Shown here piece after piece: positions 54,507 through 63,362 of a stretch of 64,000 nt of DNA; the first letter of the stretch is position 1, and every line of letters begins with the position of its first letter. Position numbers and translations under genes: made by a program. The notes under the pieces were generated by a model. That model did not search any database. It was not told the origin of the DNA and was given only the letters and a program-made list of their open reading frames with translations. The DNA comes from Bin87 sp965261195 (lineage in GTDB: Bacteria; Chloroflexota; Dehalococcoidia; Lucifugimonadales; UBA3495): NCBI GenBank assembly GCA_965261195.1, contig OZ253455.1, forward strand, positions 248,001 through 312,000, given 5' to 3'.

Positions 54507-54925
54507 ACGCAACGAATCGGCGCCAACCGGCGCGGGAGGCACCCAGATTGCACTATCAACGACCCAACGATGAGACGCCCATGGACCCTCAGCCATCCGA
54601 CCCAGAAAGGCCACCCATCAAGGTCGTCATCACCATCACGGCCCTGCTCACCCTGGCCGCGGTCGCCCAGACACTGGCCCACTTCTGGGCCGCCCTCTCC
54701 TGGCTGCCCACCTTTGCTGCCGCCGCCGCGTTGTCGGCGTTGCACAGGATCAGGCCCAGCCCAACGGCCGTCACAATTAGACACCGTTTGCTCGCCACCC
54801 CCGGTTGGCCCTCCCGCGCCCTGCACAGAGTGCTTGACAGGATCGGACAACGCATCCAACGCCACCGCACCGGCGAAACTCAGGCCGATGCCGAATACCA
54901 ACACCCAGATGGAGAAGGGCGATGA
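54503..54925 (+). CDS. Small membrane protein
   Basis: 140 residues; ATG overlaps the MTase stop (ATGA). Two hydrophobic segments, VVITITALLTLAAVAQTLAH and WAALSWLPTFAAAAALSAL, predict two membrane helices, followed by a basic cytosolic tail. Internal ATG 54581 is an alternative start. Function unknown. Confidence 0.68.
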   Translation: MNATNRRQPAREAPRLHYQRPNDETPMDPQPSDPERPPIKVVITITALLTLAAVAQTLAHFWAALSWLPTFAAAAALSALHRIRPSPTAVTIRHRLLATPGWPSRALHRVLDRIGQRIQRHRTGETQADAEYQHPDGEGR

Positions 54926-55059
54926 CCTTGCGGGCTGTCCCCAACACCAACATCCGGAGTTGCATATCTGCCAGTATGCAAACATCCGACTCTGCATGGT
55001 GACATAGTTATCAGCTATTTCGACTGGCACACAACCCCATATCCCAACCAATCCGAAAG

Positions 55060-55369
55060 TAGGGTAGTTCAAAATTCGGAAAGAGAAGATTGTCAGTGAC
55101 GATTTCCAACATCTGAACAGCAAGCTGCCCTATCAGCCTCAGTCAGTGGCATTCACCACTGACTACGTCGCCGTCAGGTAAGCAACGCACTCCGGGATGT
55201 TCATCCAGTCCCGGACTCCCGTTCGCCGGGATGAGAACTGCAAGGCCCAAGGATGAGCAATGCGAAAGCAGCGCGCCGCAAGCCCGGAGGCTGGCCCAGC
55301 CGACCCCCAACACCTGACGCAGACTTTGGCGAGGATGCCGCACACCCGCAAGGAGACGACCGTAAGGTT
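55060..55369 (+). ncRNA. Putative omega-RNA region, element 3
   Basis: Closely colinear with the leader of IscB 2 (CCGGGATGTTCATCCAGTCC, ATGAGAACTGCAAGGCCCAA), even though the protein part is deleted. Confidence 0.6.
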
Positions 55370-55632
55370 ATGCAATACACGGATTACCAGCCCCGCCTGT
55401 CTACAGCTCGGACTACCAGCCGCTCATGCCCTGCCCTCCAGCCAAGGCCCGCAAGCTCATCCAGAAAGGCCGCGCCGTCCCGCACCACGTCAAGGGCTTG
55501 TTCGGCATACGCCTGCTGGACCGCACCCGCGCCGAATCCAGCGTGCAAGACGTGGCCATCAACATCGACCCCGGCGCTCAGACCACCGGCATCGCCGTCG
55601 TGGCCGACGAGGAGGATGACCAAAGCACAGTA
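55370..55632 (+). pseudogene. IscB N-terminal fragment
   Basis: MQYTDYQP, then after a one-base shift near 55395, PVYSSDYQPLMPCPPAKARK, followed by GRAVPHHVKGLFGIRLLDR and RuvC-I (INIDPGAQTTGIAVVADE). Similarity to IscB 2 ends abruptly at DQSTV around 55630, where the deletion begins. Non-functional. Confidence 0.85.
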
Positions 55633-55696
55633 CCACGAGGACGTCAGAACCAGCCGAAATCTATTTTTGAACAGGCCCACCAAAAGGAGAACCACA

Positions 55697-55912
55697 ATGG
55701 AAGAACAGCGCGTTCAGGCCCTCGGCGACAAGTTCGGACCGATGGTCGAAAACGAAACGGGCGTCTCGCTCGGCCTCAACTTCGGCCTGGCGAAGGCCGC
55801 CCTCCACGACGCCATCTACGCCAATCCAAACGCCAGCGACGAGGAGATCCTGCAGCAAGCGATGGAAAACCTCCGCAACCCGGCCGCAGATGTTGAACAG
55901 GTCACGACATGA
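55697..55912 (+). CDS. Hypothetical protein, 71 aa
   Basis: MEEQRVQALGDKFGPMVENE start, preceded by AAAAGGAGAACCAC. Acidic and helical, GLAKAALHDAIYANP. It begins right after the IscB 3 remnant, which may have carried or preserved its SD. No recognised domain. Confidence 0.6.
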   Translation: MEEQRVQALGDKFGPMVENETGVSLGLNFGLAKAALHDAIYANPNASDEEILQQAMENLRNPAADVEQVTT

Positions 55913-56271
55913 CGACACCAGCCCTTCCCCGATCGCTCCCGCGCCAACTCCGAGCCATCCGCGCCAACCGGTATCACCAGTACGCAGACATTGCCGCAAC
56001 CTCGGCGCGATTCCTGGAGATGCTCGCATCCTACGGCGCCTCGGAGCCCACCGTAACCACCATGCGGTACGCCATCGCCGAGGTCCTGGGCGACACCCCG
56101 GACACCACGCCGCCGCCAGCGCAGCCGCCCAACACCCAGGGCATTCCCGCCGAAATTCGTCGCCTCAGCATCGACGTCAAGCGCACCTGCCACCAACCGA
56201 ACGCCAACCTGGACAGTATGATCGACGCACGTCTCGACCAAATCGTCAAAAGCATCTGCCGCAACGATTAG
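55909..56271 (+). CDS. Hypothetical protein, 120 aa
   Basis: ATG overlaps the previous stop (ATGA). The N-terminus is basic (LPRQLRAIRANRYHQYADIA), and the C-terminus helical, DARLDQIVKSICRND. No family recognised. Confidence 0.6.
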   Translation: MTTPALPRSLPRQLRAIRANRYHQYADIAATSARFLEMLASYGASEPTVTTMRYAIAEVLGDTPDTTPPPAQPPNTQGIPAEIRRLSIDVKRTCHQPNANLDSMIDARLDQIVKSICRND

Positions 56272-56303
56272 GGCCCCTGACCAGCCCCGGAACGGAGCAT
56301 CAA

Positions 56304-56563
56304 TTGGACACTTTCACACCAACCCAGCGCTTCAAGGTTTCCCACACGGGAATGGCCGAACTACACGCCGCCCGCCGTGGCAACTGTTGAAGGAACTCGT
56401 CCAGAACTCGTGGTACGAGGCGCCGGAAGCCACCGAATGCCGGGTGACGATCGACGCCCGGTCCGCGGAGACGACCATCAAGGTCACGGTCTCCGACGAC
56501 GGCCCCGGCTTCCGGGACATCACCGACGCCTGGACGCTCATGAACCGTTGTAAAAATGGTTGA
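56304..56563 (+). pseudogene. GHKL-type ATPase fragment (MutL/Hsp90/histidine-kinase fold)
   Basis: After a TTG start (MDTFTPTQRFKVSHTGMAEL) the frame shifts near 56384. The neighbouring frame gives QLLKELVQNSWYEAP, an Asn box, and TVSDDGPGFRDI, a G1 box. It ends abruptly at 56563 where a TnpB remnant begins. The N-terminal ATP-binding core of a GHKL ATPase is thus present but broken in two ways. Such ATPases are often linked to MORC- or Zorya-like defence proteins, but the partner is lost. Confidence 0.65.
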
Positions 56564-56665
56564 CTTTAGTCACAGACCACAGTCAGCCAAACCCCTGCGC
56601 CGTCCCAACAGTTCAAGACGGCTCCACCCGGGAGTCTCACCCAAGAACACCGAGCTGGTCCCCGC

Positions 56666-57121
56666 TCAAGCCACCCCGCGAGCCTCAGCCCGCACGACAG
56701 CCTGAACCGGATTGAGTTGGCGTCTCCGCTTCCCCAGCCAGTGCTGCGCTGCAAGCGCCGGTCTCAGTTGCCCCGCTATCGCGCCCCAGTACGTCCACAC
56801 GTGCTTCACTCGCTTCCTCACGGGTACGGTGAAGGCGACCTGAACGCCATTGCCAATGGGGGCCACCCACCGGCGGGGGATGCGCTCGGAGCAACCAAGC
56901 AAGCGTCGGGCCAGCACCAAGGCCGCTGCCTGGTGCACCGTCAGCCCGTACCGCTCCATGAACTTCACCCGGCCCACGACGGAACTGTACGCCGGGTTGA
57001 CTTGGTGTACCTCAACTCCCTGACGGTAGCCGCGGGAGAGGTACTCGATCTCGACTATAACCAACTCGAGTCCATGCCCGACCGAGCGATCACCAACGCC
57101 AAGCACCCCAACATATACCAC
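56666..57121 (-). pseudogene. TnpB-like C-terminal remnant
   Basis: Minus-strand frame with LELVIVEIEYLSRGYRQGV, HQVNPAYSSVVGRVKFMERY and GLTVHQAAALVLARRLLG, which matches the RuvC-III end of the longer TnpB-like group (VNPAYTS ... GLSxHxAAAxVIARR). A TGA lies just upstream of its GTG, so only the terminal part is left. Confidence 0.65.
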
Positions 57122-57468
57122 GTCTCGTTGGTATCAAATCCCGGCAGCACAACCCATTTGGCCCGCCTCGGAGTCCGACGTCAAACCAATGCGCAAGGTC
57201 AGCCCGTTTTCGTTTGCCTCACCCTCGACGCCAAACGCCAATGCGTCAACCCAGAATAGTACGCTGACACATATGAAGTAAACCGACTCCCGGATCGGCC
57301 ACCATGAACCCCAGCACCCCACATACCAAGGCGCGCCGCTGGTGTAGCGGCGCGCCAAATCTAACCATCCCACGGAGCCGCCAACCGCTACAATCCACCC
57401 GCTCGCCAGCCCAGCGTTTCCGCCGAGACCAACGAATCGAGTGAGGATTCGACCGCGTGGAGAAACGA

Positions 57469-57729
57469 CTACCGCCGCCTCTGCTGCCGTAACCTTCTGT
57501 TGAGTTTTTTCGCCTGCAACACAGATGTACCCACGCAAGCAACACCCGCGCCGACTAACGCCGACATTGATACGAGCCCGCCCAAGGTGATCAGCAGGTC
57601 CCTGTCCGTCAATGGGACATTTAGATCCTTGGTGAAGGCCAAATATGATCCGAATATTGCGACTCCCGAGATCACACCCGACAGCCAATTGCTCGATCTC
57701 ACGACTTCCCTGATCACCAATATGGCCAC
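57469..57729 (-). CDS. Small membrane protein
   Basis: 86 codons. Two hydrophobic segments, LSGVISGVAIFGSYLAF and LLITLGGLVSMSALVGAGVA, and a basic tail ending LRQQRRR predict a two-helix inner-membrane protein with cytosolic C-terminus. Lower GC than the plus-strand genes and opposite direction suggest a foreign origin. Confidence 0.55.
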   Translation of the reverse strand: MAILVIREVVRSSNWLSGVISGVAIFGSYLAFTKDLNVPLTDRDLLITLGGLVSMSALVGAGVACVGTSVLQAKKLNRRLRQQRRR

Positions 57730-57762
57730 GCACAGCGTGATCAGACCTGGTTGGAAGGTTAT

Positions 57763-57957
57763 CTATTCTGCTGGTGTTACCTCTCCGGCTGTGATGACGG
57801 ACAACGTGAGCCAAGTGGACACCCACCACCAATTCACGAAGGTGAACAGATACCACCGCCTTCTCGGTCTCCAAATCGCCCTCCGGACGCGCCAAGCCAA
57901 GACTCGCCTGCACCGCTGGATTTTCTCCATGAAAGTCATTCCATCCTTGTTTGCCAT
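57763..57957 (-). CDS. Small membrane protein
   Basis: 64 codons; basic N-terminus (RRVLAWRVRRAIWRPRRRWY) followed by YLFTFVNWWWVSTWLTLSVI, one membrane helix. It lies directly upstream of 57469-57729 on the same strand and could be its partner. Function unknown. Confidence 0.5.
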   Translation of the reverse strand: MANKDGMTFMEKIQRCRRVLAWRVRRAIWRPRRRWYLFTFVNWWWVSTWLTLSVITAGEVTPAE

Positions 57958-57961
57958 GCAA

Positions 57962-58346
57962 TCTTGCCTGTCTCTGCTACATACTGGCGTATCCCGATAG
58001 CGCCATCACCACATCCAACGAACACCATCAGTTTACGGACGAGCTGCCGCAAGAATGAGCCGGTCCAATCATTGCCGCAAGCTCTGCGTGGGAAAGCCAT
58101 ACCGGCCAAATACGCAGCTGTCGTCACAGCCCCATAAGTACCGCTCCAAGGAGACCAACCGCAAAGACTACTGCCGACGACATTACCGCCTGCACCCGGT
58201 ACGCTCACGAGAATGGATGTCCGATGCATGGCGAATTATGAGCCCATGATTGCCGCGGAGACTCCAAAGGTGAACCCGCTGACGTGACCGTGCGCCCGTG
58301 TCCCAGTGGCCGCGACGAAGCCAACAAGGCTCAATCGGAAGGGCAT
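57962..58346. other. Low-GC region without a clear gene
   Basis: About 385 bp between the small membrane ORFs and the truncated IS66 remnant. Several short overlapping frames exist on both strands but none shows motifs or SD support. Composition is lower in GC than the rest of the window. Confidence 0.4.
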
Positions 58347-58958
58347 TCACGCTTCTTCCCGTAGCATGGCGACCAAGCTGAGCACGTTGACGCCGAGGCG
58401 CTGCCGTCCCAAAACCACACCGTTCAGTCCCGCCGGGGGCGTGTAGCGGCGCCGGCGCTCCGGGCAAGTCCGAGCAATGTAGACGTGCTCGGGGACTTGC
58501 GCCGGAACCACCGGCAGCTCGATGACTTCCCGAGTGCGCTGGGTCCAGCCGCCGGACCGGTGGGCGCCGCAATCGGGACAGTTCTCCATCACGTGCTCCA
58601 CCCGGTGGGTGGGCGTCAGGCGCGGGCGGGCGAAGCCGTGGCGTCGCTGCTTTCGGGGCCCCTGCTGCGCTGGGGGCTTCCGGCCCGATTTCGCCTTGAG
58701 GCCGGGCATTCGGAGCGGGCCGCCCAGTTTCGCCTGGCCTTCCAGTTCGGCAATCCGCCGCTCCAGCCGTACAATCATCACCTGCAACTCGGCAATGACC
58801 GCCTGTTGCTGCACGATGATGGCGATGAGAACATCGCGACTGGCGGTGGTCAGGTCAATTTCGGTATCCACTCCCTCTATATGACATAACCACCGGCACC
58901 CGCGCCAGCGTCTGGCAGCCCGTCTTCGGTCAATTTACTTCACCAAGTCTGAACAGTT
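58347..58958 (-). mobile_element. Truncated IS66-like element (different subtype)
   Basis: The right end reads inward GGAACTGTTCAGACTTGGTG, like the other IS66 ends, and the minus-strand ORF (58871 to 58347) begins MDTEIDLTTASRDVLIA with the same coiled coil and Cys cluster. It stops after VVLGRQRLGVNVLSLV, losing the DDE domain. Sequence is clearly diverged from copies A-C, so it is an older family member. Confidence 0.85.
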
Positions 58959-58999
58959 CCGAGTTGCCGACCGCGCTACCCAGGCCGGAGCGCCGCGGG

Positions 59000-59005
59000 T
59001 ATAAT
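59000..59005 (+). promoter_or_regulatory. Candidate -10 box upstream of Uma2 gene
   Basis: TATAAT at 59000-59005, 61 bp before the ATG. No matching -35 hexamer at 16-18 bp, so this is a weak call. Confidence 0.35.
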
Positions 59006-59065
59006 CGGCTCCACCGTCCCGTTCGAGCGAAACCCGGCCAATCCGACAACCCCCGGAGGCCCAGC

Positions 59066-59836
59066 ATGACCACCGCCAAGCCCAGCGCCACCTCAACACA
59101 GCAACCAGGACAGGAAGCCCGCTTCCGCCTGCCGGAGCCCCCCAAGCGCGAGCCCGACGAGATGACCAGCTACGACCACCTGTACAAGCCCGGCAACGCA
59201 CGCTACCTGGCCGTCCACTTCGGTAATCCCGATACCACGCTGGTGGAAGCTGACCGCTGGATCGTGCCCAGCCCAGAGTTCAACAAAGCACGGGCACGCC
59301 GGCCAGACCTGCTCATCGCGTTCGGCGTGAGTGCGGCCGACTACCGGGCCAGCAACGGCTACGTTGTCTCGGGGCAGGGCAAGCCGCCGGACTTCGTGCT
59401 GGAAGTGGCGTCGGAGAGCACGGCGGAGGCTGACGTGGGCGCAAAGCGCGACTACTATGCCGAGTTGGGCATACCGGAGTACTGGCGGTTCGACGAGACG
59501 GGGGAGCATCACGGGACGCGGCTGGCGGGCGACCGGCTGGTGGACGGGCAGTACCAAGCCATGGTGATTGATGAGCTGCCGGGCGGCGTGCTGCAGGGTT
59601 ACAGCGCGGCGCTGAACCTGCACCTGCGGTGGGATAACAGACAACTCGTCTGGCACGACCCAGCCACTGGGCGACGCATCGTCACCCTGGACGACGAAAG
59701 GACCCGTGCCGACACCGCCGAAGCCCGCGCCGACAGGGAACAGGAAGCCCGTATAAACGAGCAGGCCCGCGCCAACGAGGCCGAAGCCCGCAACCGGGAG
59801 CTGGAGGCGGAGCTGAACCGGCTGCGCAGCAGCTGA
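59066..59836 (+). CDS. Uma2-family (DUF820) endonuclease
   Basis: 256 residues. RRPDLLIAFGVSA and PPDFVLEVASEST carry the PD-(D/E)XK Asp and Glu, with RDYYAELGIPEYWRFDETG following. The C-terminal 60 residues form a Glu/Ala/Arg-rich coiled coil (ADTAEARADREQEARINEQ). ATG follows CCCCGGAGGCCC. Uma2 proteins are common in cyanobacteria, Chloroflexota and Planctomycetota; their function is unclear. It may represent chromosomal or previously captured DNA. Confidence 0.9.
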   Translation: MTTAKPSATSTQQPGQEARFRLPEPPKREPDEMTSYDHLYKPGNARYLAVHFGNPDTTLVEADRWIVPSPEFNKARARRPDLLIAFGVSAADYRASNGYVVSGQGKPPDFVLEVASESTAEADVGAKRDYYAELGIPEYWRFDETGEHHGTRLAGDRLVDGQYQAMVIDELPGGVLQGYSAALNLHLRWDNRQLVWHDPATGRRIVTLDDERTRADTAEARADREQEARINEQARANEAEARNRELEAELNRLRSS

Positions 59837-59867
59837 CAGCAATGCGACCCAGCGCTCGTCCAGAAGC

Positions 59868-60263
59868 AGACGACTGGACACCACCGAAGCGGGCGACGCC
59901 GTCGGCGTGCTGCTGCGCGGCGTGGACCGCGACGAGGTCGAGCGCAGCCACGTCCTAGTCGCGCCGGGCTCCATGAAACCACACAGCAGGGCGGAGGCCG
60001 AGGTCTACGTCCTCAGCCAGGCCGAGGGCGGCCGGCATACGCCGTTCTTCAACGGCTACACGCCCCAGTTCTACATCCGCACCTCCGACATGACGGGCAA
60101 AGTCTCCCTGCCGGCCGGGATCGAGATGGTGCTGCCGGGCGACAACATCACGATGACGATCGACCTCATCACGCCCGTGGCGGTCGAGGAGGGCCTGCAC
60201 TTCGCGATCCGCGAAGGCGGCAGAACCGTCGGCGCCGGCGTGTTCACCAAGATGCTGGAATAG
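59868..60263 (+). pseudogene. tuf: Elongation factor Tu 3' fragment
   Basis: The frame gives LDTTEAGDAVGVLLRGVDRD, then VLVAPGSMKPHSRAEAEVYV, GGRHTPFFNGYTPQFYIRTS and ends GRTVGAGVFTKMLE. This is the third beta-barrel domain of EF-Tu, with the GTPase domain absent. A core translation gene fragment on an accessory element is unexpected; it may be a captured piece or a former integration site. Confidence 0.9.
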
Positions 60264-60408
60264 GACGCCAGCAGTCACGGCCGGAGGGGGCTAGGCCAAG
60301 ACGAACTCCCCAACCCCCGCCCAGCCATACCAGCAGGGCAAAGCGGCAACCACAGTCCCTACATGGTCGCCGTTCACGAGAACACGCAGTTATTTCGGGA
60401 GACTTACC

Positions 60409-60567
60409 ATGCAATACCTGGACACCGTCATCAGATCCGACGAGACGGGCAGAGGCTACCTGGTCAGCTGCACCCTCTGCGCCTGGTCATCCGCCTACCA
60501 CCACCCGTTGGGCGAGGCCGAGCGCGTGGCGAGACAGCACCTCGAACGACACGGTCGCACAGCCTGA
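60409..60567 (+). CDS. Small protein, 52 aa
   Basis: MQYLDTVIRSDETGRGYLVS start at 60409 (GAGACTTACC upstream) with CTLCAW, a single CxxC, and HLERHG at the C-terminus, a possible zinc site. No family recognised. Confidence 0.55.
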   Translation: MQYLDTVIRSDETGRGYLVSCTLCAWSSAYHHPLGEAERVARQHLERHGRTA

Positions 60568-60599
60568 CGACATCACAGCCACCGAGAGAGGCCATCAAC

Positions 60600-60972
60600 A
60601 TGCCCCATCACTATCCCTTCCGCCTCACGCCCAACGGCACCGATCTCTCCTGCTGGCAATGGATGCCTCAAGCGAGGCCAGACCCCCGAGTACCTCCTGG
60701 TAGACCAGAACGGGGCTCACCTCGCCCGCATCATGCGCCGAGACGAGACCACCTGGGCAGCGGACACCGCCATGAACGAAGCATATCTGTGGACCCGAGA
60801 ACTCGACCTGGAGCCGGTCTCCGACACCAGTCCCTACTTCAACGAGCCCTGGGAATCCGCCACGTTGCCAGACCGCAAGGAACGCATCGAACGAGACCTG
60901 GCCTACGCCGCCATCCTCTACCCAGCCGTACCCGATCCCATGACGGTTCCCGCGTGTTCATCCTCGGCCTAA
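60600..60972 (+). pseudogene. Hypothetical protein with a frameshift
   Basis: ATG 60600 after AGAGAGGCC starts MPHHYPFRLTPNGTDLSCWQ. Near 60680 the coding frame moves to the next one, giving QTPEYLLVDQNGAHLARIMR and TTWAADTAMNEAYLWTRELD, ending at 60972. The second part reads as coherent protein, so a one-base change is likely. Family unknown. Confidence 0.5.
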
Positions 60973-61460
60973 CGGTACCGTGCTCCACGTTCCTCCAACT
61001 GCTGGAACGAGACTGCCGCCGCATACGCGGAGACGACTACGCCGCCGGTTCACTGGCGCAACTCGCCGGCGACCCCTCGGACCAGCCTCCCTCCAACCCC
61101 GTCGTCCAGGCCCGTTTCCTGGCGGAAGCCTTCCAGGTTCCCAAGGGCAGTTGGCCCCCGCGCGTCAAGAACGCGCTCGAAGAGGCCATCGAAATCCACT
61201 CCACGGCCGGCGCAGCGTACGTGGATCTGGCCCGAGTCGGCGCCGCCCACCACGCGCGCGCGCCAGCAACGATCCAAGCCACCCAATACGGGCTGAAATC
61301 CCTCGACCCAACCAGCAGAAACCAGCGCAGACCAAGCAGCACGAACGCCATGAGGAGCGACGCGCGCGCGCGGTTCAACCTTGCATCGCCGCGCTCACGT
61401 CGTTCAGCCAGCTCAACGCCTCCTTCCCAGCCCTATGAAGCCTTCTCCTCCGAGCCAGAG
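60954..61460 (+). CDS. Hypothetical protein before a terminator
   Basis: Overlaps the previous ORF; GTG start at 60954. FLQLLERDCRRIRGDDYAAG followed by VVQARFLAEAFQVPKGSW. The frame extends beyond the terminator to 61511, but coding probably ends before it. No recognised domain. Confidence 0.45.
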
Positions 61461-61490
61461 CGCCCCCAAGAACGTCGGGGCGTTTTGTTT
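61461..61490 (+). terminator. Rho-independent terminator
   Basis: Stem CGCCCC and GGGGCG with loop CAAGAACGTC, followed by TTTTGTTT (61461-61490). Confidence 0.85.
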
Positions 61491-61563
61491 GGCACCTCAC
61501 CGTCCACCTGACCCAGCCCAGAGACCAAAATCACCCAGACGACCCACCAGGAGACGACGCCAC

Positions 61564-62463
61564 ATGACGACCCTCGCCCAGACCGACCCCGCCGCTCAGC
61601 ACGCTCTGCTCAACCTCAAGAACGGCGCCGCCGAGCTGTCCATCATAGCCCGCCGCGCCCAGGAAGCGGCCGACGCGCTGCCGGCACTCATGGCGGACCT
61701 CGACAACCGCAACAGCATAAAGGCGGCCAGCAACGTCGAGGTCCTGTGGGAACTCGCCCACCGGACGGGCGCCTTCAGGGAACCCCAGGCGCAGTACACC
61801 GCCCGGACCGCCGCCCACGAGATCCAGATGCTCCGCGACCACAAACAACCGCAGGACCCAGCATGGCTCGCCCAGTCCGCCAATCGCGCCATCGCCATGA
61901 TGTTCCGACTCCTGGCATCCGCCCTCGAGGCGGCGCCCGACAACGTGCCCGGCAACGTGCCCGAAAACCGCGCCGCGCAGCCCAAGACCCGCTACCCCGT
62001 CATCATCCAGCCCGGCGAGCGCCCTGAAACCACCTGGCAGGACGAGCTGATGCATGCCGGGGGCACGCCTATGGAGGTCTACGTCATCGGCTCCATGACC
62101 AGGGAGCAGCACCGACGCGTCGCCGGACACCAACACATCGAGTCCGACCTCGGGTACCTGCGCTCCCATCCCGAAGGACCGACCGTCCTCGACATCCACC
62201 TGGCGCACCAGGACGCGTCCGCCATGGCGGACGCGTGGCGCACCCAGACGAGCGAGGAATGGGAAGCCACGCCCCTGGGCGAACTGGACCCGCCGGCCCT
62301 GCTTGCGCTCATCAACACCGTCAACGAGGCTCTGGACAGCGAAATGGACGTGGCCTACGAGCGCTTCGACGACGAATTCGTGGCGCGACACCGCGACGCC
62401 TGGGCCATGTTCATGCGCCCGGCCGCGACCGTCACCCGCCAGGACGCGCCGCCCGGCGACTGA
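61564..62463 (+). CDS. Hypothetical protein, 299 aa
   Basis: ATG 61564 preceded by AGGAGACGACGCC. Helical N-terminal half (LSIIARRAQEAADALPALMA) and an alpha/beta C-terminal half with QPGERPETTWQDELMHAGG. No recognised family. It overlaps closely with the following methyltransferase (5 bp gap), suggesting co-transcription. Confidence 0.65.
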   Translation: MTTLAQTDPAAQHALLNLKNGAAELSIIARRAQEAADALPALMADLDNRNSIKAASNVEVLWELAHRTGAFREPQAQYTARTAAHEIQMLRDHKQPQDPAWLAQSANRAIAMMFRLLASALEAAPDNVPGNVPENRAAQPKTRYPVIIQPGERPETTWQDELMHAGGTPMEVYVIGSMTREQHRRVAGHQHIESDLGYLRSHPEGPTVLDIHLAHQDASAMADAWRTQTSEEWEATPLGELDPPALLALINTVNEALDSEMDVAYERFDDEFVARHRDAWAMFMRPAATVTRQDAPPGD

Positions 62464-62468
62464 CGGCC

Positions 62469-63362
62469 ATGACCACAAACAGCATCCAGGTCCACCACGG
62501 CGACTGCGCCGAACTGCTGCCAGGACTCAACCTGCAGGCCAACCTGATCCTGACCAGCCCGCCCTACGACCACCTCCGCCACTACGGCGGCGACGAGTTC
62601 CACTTCCCGAGCGTCGCCGACGCCTGCGTGGCCAGCCTCGCGCCCCACGGCGTCCTCGTCTGGGTGGTGGGCGACGCCACCATCGACGGCAGCGAAACCG
62701 GCACATCCTTCCGACAGGCGCTCGGTTTTCTCGACCGCGGCCTGCTGCTCCACGACACGATGATCTTCCAGAAACGCGCCGCCGGCAGCCCGAGCAAGTA
62801 CCGCTACTACCAGTCGTTCGAGCTCATGTTGGTGTTCAGCAAGGGCTCCCCCGCGGTCGTCAACCTGATCGTAGACCGTCCCAACTCCACCGCCAGCCGG
62901 CAGAACAAAAAGCGCCGACTCGGTTTCGGACGCAAGAAAGACAGGCCGAACATCGGCCACGCCCACGACTGGCAGACGCCGGACCTCGGCGTCCGGACCA
63001 ACGTCTGGACTTACGATGTCGGCGGCATCCGGACCCAGGACGACCGCATCGCGAGCCGACACCCAGCCCGCTTCCCGCTGCTGCTCGCCAAGGACCACAT
63101 CAGGAGCTGGACCAATCCGGGCGACCTGATCCTTGACCCAATGGCCGGCAGCGGGACCACGCTACGAGCTGCGCTGGACCTCAACAGACACTCCGTCGGC
63201 ATCGACACCAACGAAGAGTACATCCACGTCATCAACCAAAGAGTCGCGCAACGCGTCCTAGTACCGTTCCCAGATAGATTTGTAATAATATTAGAAGGCA
63301 GCCATACTGGGGCACGATCTTTGTGTGAGGAGGTGCCCAGCCATGGCTGCCATCAAGTATAA
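62469..63362 (+). CDS. DNA methyltransferase (SPPY-type), C-terminal tail from IS630
   Basis: 297 residues. TSPPYDHLRHYGGDEFHF (about 28) is motif IV and DPMAGSGTTLRAAL (about 223) the AdoMet motif, giving a beta-class order. GFGRKKDRPNIGH and TPDLGVRTNVWTYDVGG match N4-cytosine or N6-adenine enzymes. From about 63258 the coding sequence enters the IS630 element, so the last 34 residues are foreign. The enzyme core is intact. Confidence 0.9.
   Translation: MTTNSIQVHHGDCAELLPGLNLQANLILTSPPYDHLRHYGGDEFHFPSVADACVASLAPHGVLVWVVGDATIDGSETGTSFRQALGFLDRGLLLHDTMIFQKRAAGSPSKYRYYQSFELMLVFSKGSPAVVNLIVDRPNSTASRQNKKRRLGFGRKKDRPNIGHAHDWQTPDLGVRTNVWTYDVGGIRTQDDRIASRHPARFPLLLAKDHIRSWTNPGDLILDPMAGSGTTLRAALDLNRHSVGIDTNEEYIHVINQRVAQRVLVPFPDRFVIILEGSHTGARSLCEEVPSHGCHQV

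Larger units (their letters stand above)
55060..55680 (+). mobile_element. Internally deleted IscB element 3
   Basis: Left end GTAGGGTAGTTCAAAATTCGG matches the IscB end consensus. A decayed right end is recognisable as CCGAA ... TTTTTGAAC ... CCCAC at 55654-55680. Between them are the RNA leader and about 90 codons of iscB; the rest, including HNH, is deleted. Confidence 0.6.

Noticed and set aside
57134..57961. 275-codon minus-strand frame
   Set aside because: Overlaps better small membrane ORFs in the other minus frames and shows no motif or SD; considered a chance frame.
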